Shown here one piece after another: positions 6,110-10,432 of a DNA stretch of 10,432 nt. The first letter of the stretch is position 1, and each line of letters opens with the position of its first letter. The notes beneath the pieces are model-generated. The model did not search any database. It had not been told where the DNA came from and saw only the letters and a list, made by a program, of their open reading frames with translations. The translations under genes were made by a program, and so were the position numbers. Origin of the DNA: Oscillospiraceae bacterium (lineage in GTDB: Bacteria; Bacillota; Clostridia; UBA1381); contig SVKH01000050.1 in the NCBI GenBank assembly GCA_015068545.1, positions 1-10,432 on the forward strand, read 5' to 3'.

Positions 6110-6886
6110 TTATATTTCTTCTGAATTTTCTGATAAAAATTCGTCAAAGCTCTTGTGCTTGTTGTGGTTTTGCTGTCTGTAATCGCTCATATTCTTTATT
6201 GTGATGTGACGAGCCGGCGCAGGTTGACTATTGCGAGCCGGTGCGTTTTTGGAGGCTATTACAACTCTTCTGAATGGCTCTTCGCCAACAGAGTAGGTAG
6301 TAACCTTGTCATTTGATTGCAGACTGGAATGAATAATTCTTCTCTCGTATGGATTCATTGGCTCTAGTGTGTGCTTTCTTCCTGTTCTGGCTACTTTATC
6401 TGCCAGCCTTTGAGAAAGTGCTGTCAATGAATTAAGGCGTTTTTGGCGGTAGTTTTCTGTATCAAGCACTACCCTTACACGCTCGTCGCTTTCGTGGTTT
6501 ACCACAAGTGATGTAAGGTACTGAAGGGCATCTAGGGTATCGCCTCTTTTTCCTATTACTAGTCCCATGTGATCACCGGACATTTCTACTTCCAGTGATT
6601 CGTCGCCGGACTTTGCAGTAACGTTAACGTCAAGGTTCATGGTCTCGAATACCTTACCAAGGAATGTCTTTGCGATAACTGCGTTAGGATCTTTAACCTG
6701 AGCGGAAACAACGGCATCCTTTGAGCCAAGACCTAAAAATCCGCCCTTTTTGCCTTCGTCCTCTACCACTATAATTGCATCATTTTCATCTATAATTCCA
6801 AGCTCTGCAAGTGCGAGCTTTTTAGCTTCATCTACGTTTTTTGCTGTTTTTTCTGTTTTTAGTAGGTACTGTAACAACAAAATCAT
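6110..6886 (-). CDS. jag: Jag/KhpB-family RNA-binding protein (SpoIIIJ-associated)
   Basis: Three domains appear in order: a Jag N-terminal domain (about residues 9-60, ending KKGGFLGLGSKDA), a KH domain (about 85-150, with the GKRG loop in GLVIGKRGDTLDALQ) and an R3H domain (about 155-215, with NPYERRIIHSSL). A basic tail follows. The protein is cytoplasmic and binds RNA; in Firmicutes KhpB/Jag acts in cell-shape and division control and is encoded beside YidC/SpoIIIJ. The start is uncertain. ATG at 6886 lies directly after GAGAGG with no spacer. TTG at 6880 has the correct 6 nt spacing and gives an N terminus that fits the family better. TTG at 6901 lacks a ribosome binding site. All options overlap the 3' end of yidC by about 53-74 nt in another frame, implying translational coupling. 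Confidence 0.9.
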   Translation of the reverse strand: MILLLQYLLKTEKTAKNVDEAKKLALAELGIIDENDAIIVVEDEGKKGGFLGLGSKDAVVSAQVKDPNAVIAKTFLGKVFETMNLDVNVTAKSGDESLEVEMSGDHMGLVIGKRGDTLDALQYLTSLVVNHESDERVRVVLDTENYRQKRLNSLTALSQRLADKVARTGRKHTLEPMNPYERRIIHSSLQSNDKVTTYSVGEEPFRRVVIASKNAPARNSQPAPARHITIKNMSDYRQQNHNKHKSFDEFLSENSEEI

Positions 6887-7802
6887 CCTCTCTTGTTTCA
6901 AAATATTTGTTCAGGAAGTAGTATTGCAACATTTGTGTTATGCTTGAGATAATCCAGTAAATACCAATACCTGAAGGCAATGTAAATGTGAAGAAGCCTG
7001 TCATAATAGGCATCATCATTGTCATAGATTTGCTCATGGATTGAGCTGTATTCTCAGCGCCCGAATTTGACTGTTGCTGAGCTTGTCCTTGTGTTTGTTT
7101 CATGGATAGCCATGTGGTAAAAATAGCAAGTGCAGGAATTAAGATAAGCAGAACTGTGCTCATGTCGCTGAAGTTTCCGCTCAATATAGGAGTTAGAGAT
7201 GCACTTGGTATCTTGGAAAGATTAATGCCCAAGAAGTTGAAGTTGATATCCCAACCCAGCTCTGCAGTTTTTCCCAATAGCTCTGACCATGTTGTAAGCT
7301 GAATCTGGTAGTTTTTAACTATTTGCTCTATCGCCATATTTGCCACATTTCCTATTGTGTCAGGGAATTTCTCTACCATTTCGGCAACAACCTGCTTTGC
7401 ACTTTCCAGTACGGCAGAATCGGTAAAGTTGATTCCTTTGATATAGGTTAGAGGGCTTTGGATAACTCTGTAAAGACCGAAAAGGATAGGCATTTGTATT
7501 AAAAGTGGCAGACATCCGCCTGTCATGCTTACGTTGTTTTCCTTGTAGACCTTCATCATTTCGGTTTGAAGTCTTTGCTGGTCATTTGCGTACTTTTTTT
7601 GTAATTCTGCTATAATAGGCTGAATTTTCTGTTGCTTCTTCATTGCTTTTTGCGATTTGATTTGCAAAGGAAGAAGAATAAGCTTTACGATAATGGTAAA
7701 TAAAATAATAGCAAGACCGTAGTTTTGGACAATGTCGTAAATAAGGCTTATGATAAAGCCCAGCGGTCTTGTAATACAAAGCTCGAATAGACTAAGTTTC
7801 AT
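6828..7802 (-). CDS. yidC: Membrane protein insertase YidC/Oxa1 family (SpoIIIJ type)
   Basis: YidC inserts and folds membrane proteins, alone or with SecYEG; SpoIIIJ of Bacillus is also needed for forespore development. The 324-residue protein has hydrophobic segments at about 14-46 and 95-120 and a cluster between about 205 and 300. It carries family sequence PLQIKSQKAMKKQQKIQPI and the helix start GGCLPLLIQMPILFGLY. No lipoprotein signal is seen at the N terminus, unlike Bacillus SpoIIIJ. The position normally held by the conserved Arg in the hydrophilic groove is Lys40 (TIIVKLILLPL), keeping the positive charge. A longer extracytoplasmic segment (about 125-205) explains the length. The basic tail KNRKNSKKRR suits ribosome contact. 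GAGAGGAA precedes the ATG. It follows yidD by 25 nt and overlaps jag. Confidence 0.95.
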   Translation of the reverse strand: MKLSLFELCITRPLGFIISLIYDIVQNYGLAIILFTIIVKLILLPLQIKSQKAMKKQQKIQPIIAELQKKYANDQQRLQTEMMKVYKENNVSMTGGCLPLLIQMPILFGLYRVIQSPLTYIKGINFTDSAVLESAKQVVAEMVEKFPDTIGNVANMAIEQIVKNYQIQLTTWSELLGKTAELGWDINFNFLGINLSKIPSASLTPILSGNFSDMSTVLLILIPALAIFTTWLSMKQTQGQAQQQSNSGAENTAQSMSKSMTMMMPIMTGFFTFTLPSGIGIYWIISSITQMLQYYFLNKYFETREDDFVVTVPTKNRKNSKKRR

Positions 7803-7827
7803 ATACTGTTCCTCTCTGAAAAGAATG

Positions 7828-8040
7828 TCACGGTACCGGATCGTACCCGCCTTTGTGGAATGGATGACATTTTAATACCCTGCGAAGAGCAAGGTATGAG
7901 CCCTTTATGGCACCGTACTTTGTGATAGCTTGTAGGGCATATTCCGAGCATGTGGGTATAAACCTGCAGCTTGGTGCAGACTTTAGTCCGGATATGTATT
8001 TCTGATAAAATTTAACTAAAAAAATAAGAATTTTTTTCAT
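7828..8040 (-). CDS. yidD: Membrane protein insertion efficiency factor YidD
   Basis: This is a 70-residue cytoplasmic, membrane-associated protein that aids YidC-dependent insertion. It shows an N-terminal amphipathic segment (KKILIFLVKFYQKYIS) and the family cysteines in CRFIPTCSEYALQAI and LKCHPFHKGGYDPVP. The ATG overlaps the rnpA stop codon as ATGA, so it is probably translated by coupling; no clear Shine-Dalgarno sequence is visible. Its position between rnpA and yidC is the standard one. Confidence 0.96.
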   Translation of the reverse strand: MKKILIFLVKFYQKYISGLKSAPSCRFIPTCSEYALQAITKYGAIKGSYLALRRVLKCHPFHKGGYDPVP

Positions 8041-8372
8041 TTAATCAATCCCAATTTTGAAAAGGCATAGCGTACATCTCGCATTACCTCGGGGCATTTT
8101 TTATCCTGTATGCGTGTCCTGGCGATTAGTATGATGTCATAGCCCTGTTTCAATTCTTTAGATAATAAACGGTAGCTTTCGCGCATCAGTCTTTTTGCCC
8201 TGTTTCTTTTGTTGGCTTTGCCTACGGTTTTGCCGCAAGTAAGTCCAAGTCTGTTGGATGACAGACGGTTTTTTTGCGCGTAAACAACAACAGAGCGAGT
8301 AACAATATTTTCTCCTCTGTAATAAAGACGTTTAAAATCTTTATTCAGCTTTAATGTTTCTGCACTGTTCAT
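8037..8372 (-). CDS. rnpA: Ribonuclease P protein component
   Basis: This is the protein subunit of RNase P, which helps the catalytic RNA bind and cleave pre-tRNA 5' leaders. The 111-residue length is normal. The RNR signature is clear in GKANKRNRAKRLMRES (about residues 51-66), preceded by RLGLTCGKTVG. The N terminus LKLNKDFKRLYYRGE and the Phe/Tyr residues of the central cleft fit the family. AAAAAGGACA lies 8 nt before ATG 8372. It lies 95 nt after rpmH and its stop codon overlaps yidD. The RNase P RNA gene is not in this window. Confidence 0.97.
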   Translation of the reverse strand: MNSAETLKLNKDFKRLYYRGENIVTRSVVVYAQKNRLSSNRLGLTCGKTVGKANKRNRAKRLMRESYRLLSKELKQGYDIILIARTRIQDKKCPEVMRDVRYAFSKLGLIK

Positions 8373-8416
8373 GTGTTTGTCCTTTTTAAACTGGATGGTA
8401 GGTTAAAATAATTATC

Positions 8417-8473
8417 AAAAAAGGCAAAAAGCATAAGGTTAAATAGCCTCTACTTCTCGCCTTAATTTTATGC
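8417..8473 (-). promoter_or_regulatory. Possible attenuator between rpmH and rnpA
   Basis: GCATAA at the rpmH stop (8473-8468) can pair with TTATGC (8436-8431), followed by TTTTT (8430-8426). An alternative AAGGC/GCCTT pairing is followed by a T6 run (8422-8417). Both stems are weak, so partial termination that favours rpmH over rnpA is only a suggestion. Confidence 0.35.
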
Positions 8474-8602
8474 TGACAATTTCTTTCTGCCCTTTAATCT
8501 TCTCTTAGCTAAAATTTTTCTGCCGGAAGCAGTGGCCATTCTTTTTCTGAAACCGTGTTCCTTAGCTCTTTGACGCTTTTTTGGCTGATAAGTTCTTTTC
8601 AT
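8468..8602 (-). CDS. rpmH: Large ribosomal subunit protein L34
   Basis: L34 is a 44-residue, highly basic protein embedded in 23S rRNA. The sequence MKRTYQPKKRQRAKEHGFRKRM followed by ATASGRKILAKRRLKGRKKLSA is near-canonical and full length. The start is ATG at 8602, with GGGAGGTG 8 nt upstream (8618-8611); the in-frame extension further upstream has no support. It is the first gene of rpmH-rnpA-yidD-yidC-jag and is driven by a perfect promoter at 8695-8723, with a leader of about 85 nt that can fold. Confidence 0.97.
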   Translation of the reverse strand: MKRTYQPKKRQRAKEHGFRKRMATASGRKILAKRRLKGRKKLSA

Positions 8603-8646
8603 CTTTTGAACACCTCCCGATATTTTGAAATCTTTATAATCCTCTG

Positions 8647-8678
8647 TTTGTGTAAAGGGGACACTCCTCCTACACAAA
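8647..8678 (-). promoter_or_regulatory. Stem-loop in the rpmH leader
   Basis: A perfect 8 bp stem TTTGTGTA/TACACAAA (8678-8671 with 8654-8647) encloses a 16 nt loop that contains a GGAGGAG purine tract opposite CCCCTT. It lies between the promoter and the real ribosome binding site. It could be a stability element or a regulatory site; its function is unknown. Confidence 0.5.
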
Positions 8679-8694
8679 ATTAGACATCGCGTCT

Positions 8695-8723
8695 ATTATA
8701 TTCTCTAAATTTATATTTGTCAA
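8695..8723 (-). promoter_or_regulatory. Perfect consensus sigma-A promoter of the rpmH unit
   Basis: On the - strand: TTGACA (8723-8718), 17 bp spacer, TATAAT (8700-8695). The start should lie near 8688, about 85 nt before the rpmH ATG. A perfect promoter fits the high demand for L34 and RNase P. Confidence 0.85.
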
Positions 8724-8754
8724 GACTTTTTTTGAAAATTTATCGGGAAATAAG

Positions 8755-8793
8755 AAAAAACATACTGAGTAACTGTCATTACCCGGTATGTTT
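8755..8793 (-). terminator. Intrinsic terminator upstream of the rpmH promoter
   Basis: A 15-position stem with one mismatch (8793-8779 with 8772-8758) and a 6 nt loop is followed by TTTTTT (8760-8755) on the - strand. It insulates rpmH from upstream transcription. What it terminates is either the metallophosphoesterase transcript or a short RNA from 8868. Confidence 0.75.
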
Positions 8794-8868
8794 CTCCATA
8801 AAGCCGCTAATTATATATTAAGGATTTTTTTCCCACAAAAATCCCCGAAGGTATAACAACGACCTACC
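8755..8868 (-). ncRNA. Possible short untranslated RNA ending at the 8755 terminator
   Basis: A TATAAT box on the - strand (8880-8875) lies 17 bp from TTGCAT (8903-8898). Transcription from about 8868 would reach the terminator after about 113 nt. The segment has a perfect 8 bp hairpin (8844-8837 with 8829-8822) and only a 19-codon ATG ORF without a ribosome binding site. The -35 matches consensus at only three positions, so this is a weak candidate. It could equally be the distal 3' untranslated region of the metallophosphoesterase gene. Confidence 0.25.
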
Positions 8869-9114
8869 ATGTATATTATAGAATATCGGTATGGTCGATG
8901 CAATGCTTGGGGAGGCTGTTTTACAATATGCCAAACCTTGAGTGGTAAAAAATCCCAATAGGTGTGACATTTTGATGCGTATTTATCCCGTTTTTAAGGA
9001 AAATGTCACGATAATCACAAATTTTCGATAGCCGCTTGTCTTTTGTGCAACTTCAACAATCCACTCCTATTATAAAAGGGAGAAAGAGTCGAAAGGGGTA
9101 GAATTTTGCCCCGA
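8794..9114. other. Intergenic stretch of about 320 bp with inverted repeats, no gene recognised
   Basis: No ORF with a ribosome binding site is seen on either strand. The notable content is structure: GTGACATTTT (8964-8973) pairs perfectly with AAAATGTCAC (9000-9009). GAGTGG (8940-8945) pairs with CCACTC (9061-9066), enclosing that hairpin. A CGACC/GGTCG region at 8860-8897 forms an imperfect stem over a TATAAT box. A weak GGGG/CCCC hairpin at 9094-9112 could end the metallophosphoesterase transcript. No family of riboswitch or structural RNA was recognised, and no clear DnaA box cluster was found. Confidence 0.5.
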
Positions 9115-9588
9115 TTACAGCGGGTTTGAATAGCACACTGCCGCACGGAGGACTCCGTCTTCTATCTCTATTACTCCGTAGCTATTAAGACTTTTTGCGC
9201 TACCGGGATTGAGTACGGTCAGGTTTTCTTTTTTAAAGCATACGGGCTGGTGAGTGTGCCCGAAGACCGCACAGTCACAGCCCTTGGCGGCTTCTATCAA
9301 ATCCTGACATTCAGGCTGAGATTTTACCGAGTATTGATGACCATGTGCTAAGAGAATCTTTTTACCTTCAGCTTCTATTATAAGCTCTGAAGGTGCGGTG
9401 CATGGATTTGTGTCGCAATTGCCGCGTACATACTTTACCGGTATATTCGGGTAGCATTTTTGTATCCACGCGGCATCGGATACACAGTCCCCTGCATGAA
9501 GAATCATATCTACATTTATTATGTTTTCGATGACTGTTGTGCAAGCGGAAACGCTGCCGTGGGAATCGGAAAAAACTAGTATTCTCAT
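9115..9588 (-). CDS. YfcE/MJ0936-family metallophosphoesterase (calcineurin-like phosphodiesterase)
   Basis: The 157-residue protein has the full two-metal site of small bacterial phosphodiesterases: Asp8 and His10 (FSDSHG), Asp34 (HAGD), Asn57 (RGNCD), His82 (AHGH), and His111 with His113 (GHTH). The family hydrolyses phosphodiesters on small substrates or nucleotides with Mn or similar metals; the physiological substrate is usually unknown and cannot be read here. The start is ATG at 9588, because GGAGG lies 6 nt upstream and MRILVFSDSHG is the usual N terminus; the ATG four codons upstream overlaps that site. It is a single gene divergent from spoIIE. It is often named YfcE/YsnB-like. Confidence 0.92.
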   Translation of the reverse strand: MRILVFSDSHGSVSACTTVIENIINVDMILHAGDCVSDAAWIQKCYPNIPVKYVRGNCDTNPCTAPSELIIEAEGKKILLAHGHQYSVKSQPECQDLIEAAKGCDCAVFGHTHQPVCFKKENLTVLNPGSAKSLNSYGVIEIEDGVLRAAVCYSNPL

Positions 9589-9615
9589 ATCTGCCTCCAT
9601 TCTATATTATGACAT

Positions 9616-9644
9616 ATTATACTACATTTTTGCATTAAAATCCA
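9616..9644 (-). promoter_or_regulatory. Probable promoter of the metallophosphoesterase gene
   Basis: A consensus TATAAT lies on the - strand at 9621-9616, with a weak TGGATT at the -35 position (9644-9639, 17 bp spacer). The start would be near 9609. The poor -35 keeps confidence modest. Confidence 0.45.
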
Positions 9645-9651
9645 TTTTAAA

Positions 9652-9658
9652 GGTCGAA
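9652..9658 (-). promoter_or_regulatory. Near-consensus Spo0A box (distal)
   Basis: GGTCGAA on the + strand differs by one base from TGTCGAA, the reverse of the TTCGACA box 49 bp downstream. It could be a second Spo0A site for the spoIIE promoter or affect the divergent gene. Confidence 0.35.
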
Positions 9659-9661
9659 TTG

Positions 9662-9677
9662 TAATACAACTGTATTA
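9662..9677. promoter_or_regulatory. Perfect 7+7 inverted repeat in the divergent control region
   Basis: TAATACA-AC-TGTATTA is a symmetric, operator-like palindrome lying between the two Spo0A-like boxes. I do not recognise the cognate regulator. Confidence 0.4.
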
Positions 9678-9700
9678 TTTATGGAAGAAAGAGGAGAGCT

Positions 9701-9747
9701 TTCGACAACAGGATTTGGCAATTTGCAGAAGGTTTTGGTGATATAAT
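9701..9747 (+). promoter_or_regulatory. Spo0A-type promoter of spoIIE
   Basis: A consensus Spo0A box TTCGACA (9701-9707) lies just upstream of TTGGCA (9715-9720) and TATAAT (9742-9747), which are 21 bp apart. Spo0A-activated sigma-A promoters such as spoIIE and spoIIG of Bacillus have this unusually wide 21-22 bp spacing. A TG precedes the -10. The elements are seen directly; Spo0A control is inferred from established knowledge. Confidence 0.7.
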
Positions 9748-9783
9748 TGTTTCTACCACAAAATAGGAGAAAGGAACAAACTA

Positions 9784-10432
9784 ATGAATATCATTATACC
9801 TAAAATTTCGGAAAAAACAGTTGAACTACCCGGTAAAAGAGATGTGGTAAAAGGTATTGTCACATTGCTTTTGTCGGGAGCAAGTCTGGGAGGAGCAAGC
9901 CCTTTGGGACTGGCATTTGCCGCCACCTTTTCATCGGGAACCGTATACATTCCCATGCTTGCCTTGCTTGTGGGCACAATAGTATCACCGACAATGAAAT
10001 TAAGGTATATAACAGGGTTTTTTGTGTACAGGCTCTTAGTATATTTAAGAAAACGGGATGATAGAGGAGTAAAAGCTGTTGCTCTTGGATTTTCGCTGCT
10101 TTTTACCGGAGCTGTGGAGCTTTTGCTTTTGCAGGGTGGTGCAAAGGATGCCCTGTATCTGGCGATAGAGTCGGTGGCGGTGGCTCTTTTTTACCTGCTT
10201 TTTCTGCACACCTATGAAAAAAACGGATGGGGCTCTGCTTCGGTATTGGTGATTGCAAGTTGCATTTTTAACGGCTTTTCGGGGATAAACCTGCCACACA
10301 CCGGCGTAAACGTAGGTGGTCTATGTGCGTTATTTACTGCTGCGTGTATGTGCTATTCGCTAAATCTGCCTATTGCGGTTTTAGGCGGTTGTATAATGGG
10401 ATTTATGGTAAACCTTGAAGGTGGCAACGCAG
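9784..10432 (+). CDS. spoIIE: Stage II sporulation protein E, N-terminal membrane part (runs off the window)
   Basis: An open frame from ATG 9784 reaches the window end without a stop (216 codons). AAAGGAA at 9770-9775 lies 8 nt upstream. After a short cytosolic N terminus (NIIIPKISEKTVELPG) there are many hydrophobic segments, beginning GIVTLLLSGASLGGASPLG and continuing through VYIPMLALLVGTIV, LRYITGFFVYRLL and later helices. This is the pattern of the SpoIIE multi-pass domain. In SpoIIE that domain precedes a PP2C-type phosphatase that acts on SpoIIAA to release sigma-F in the forespore. The phosphatase domain is beyond the window, so the assignment rests on the membrane domain and on the Spo0A-type promoter. 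Another multi-pass membrane protein remains possible. Confidence 0.75.
   Translation, partial: MNIIIPKISEKTVELPGKRDVVKGIVTLLLSGASLGGASPLGLAFAATFSSGTVYIPMLALLVGTIVSPTMKLRYITGFFVYRLLVYLRKRDDRGVKAVALGFSLLFTGAVELLLLQGGAKDALYLAIESVAVALFYLLFLHTYEKNGWGSASVLVIASCIFNGFSGINLPHTGVNVGGLCALFTAACMCYSLNLPIAVLGGCIMGFMVNLEGGNA

Noticed and set aside
8603..8677. Twenty-five-codon N-terminal extension of L34
   Set aside because: It runs through the leader hairpin and the ribosome binding site; L34 is 44 residues.
8849..8870. Nineteen-codon ATG frame on the - strand in the intergenic stretch
   Set aside because: It has no ribosome binding site, and its ATG sits at the predicted transcription start.
8640..9110. 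Possible replication origin upstream of rpmH
   Set aside because: Only one near-match to a DnaA box (TGTGTAAAG near 8650) and no AT-rich unwinding repeats or dnaA gene.

Overview
The window looks like a chromosomal segment of a low-G+C, spore-forming Clostridia-type Firmicute. The evidence is strong AGGAGG-type ribosome binding sites, consensus sigma-A promoters, the rpmH-rnpA-yidD-yidC(spoIIIJ)-jag order, the rpmE-rpsO-pnp order, and the start of a spoIIE-like gene behind a Spo0A-type promoter. I cannot name the species. Most genes are housekeeping genes for translation, RNA processing and membrane insertion. The interesting material lies between the genes.

Left end (1-1606, + strand): one gene with its own promoter and terminator. 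It encodes an XRE-type DNA-binding domain fused to a complete single-chain iron-sulfur L-serine dehydratase. Positions 1607-2004 carry no protein gene but hold what looks like an independent small RNA gene on the - strand. It has a TTGACA-N18-TATAAT promoter, a long base-paired transcript of about 150 nt, and a terminator. It begins just after the pnp terminator.

Middle (2005-5162, - strand): rpmE (L31), rpsO (S15) and pnp (PNPase) form one transcription unit driven by a promoter at 5134-5162. The leader upstream of rpsO contains a hairpin that may be an S15 autoregulatory site. The rpsO-pnp gap contains two strong stem-loops, including a duplex of about 79 nt just before the pnp ribosome binding site, reminiscent of the RNase III/PNPase autocontrol leader known from E. 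coli.

Right middle (5269-8723, - strand): a second unit reads rpmH (L34), rnpA (RNase P protein), yidD, yidC/spoIIIJ, jag and yebC. It starts from a perfect TTGACA-N17-TATAAT promoter and ends at a strong terminator at 5269-5307. rnpA and yidD overlap by 4 nt, and yidC and jag overlap by more than 50 nt. In many bacteria this cluster abuts dnaA/oriC and mnmE/mnmG. Here neither neighbour is present.

Right end (8724-10432): a structured intergenic stretch (8755-9114) with a terminator, large inverted repeats and a possible second small RNA. It is followed by a YfcE/MJ0936-type metallophosphoesterase on the - strand and, divergently, a spoIIE-like membrane protein gene that runs off the window. 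The spoIIE upstream region has a consensus Spo0A box and a -35/-10 pair separated by 21 bp, the unusual spacing known for Spo0A-activated sigma-A promoters. No CRISPR array, insertion sequence, tRNA or rRNA was seen.
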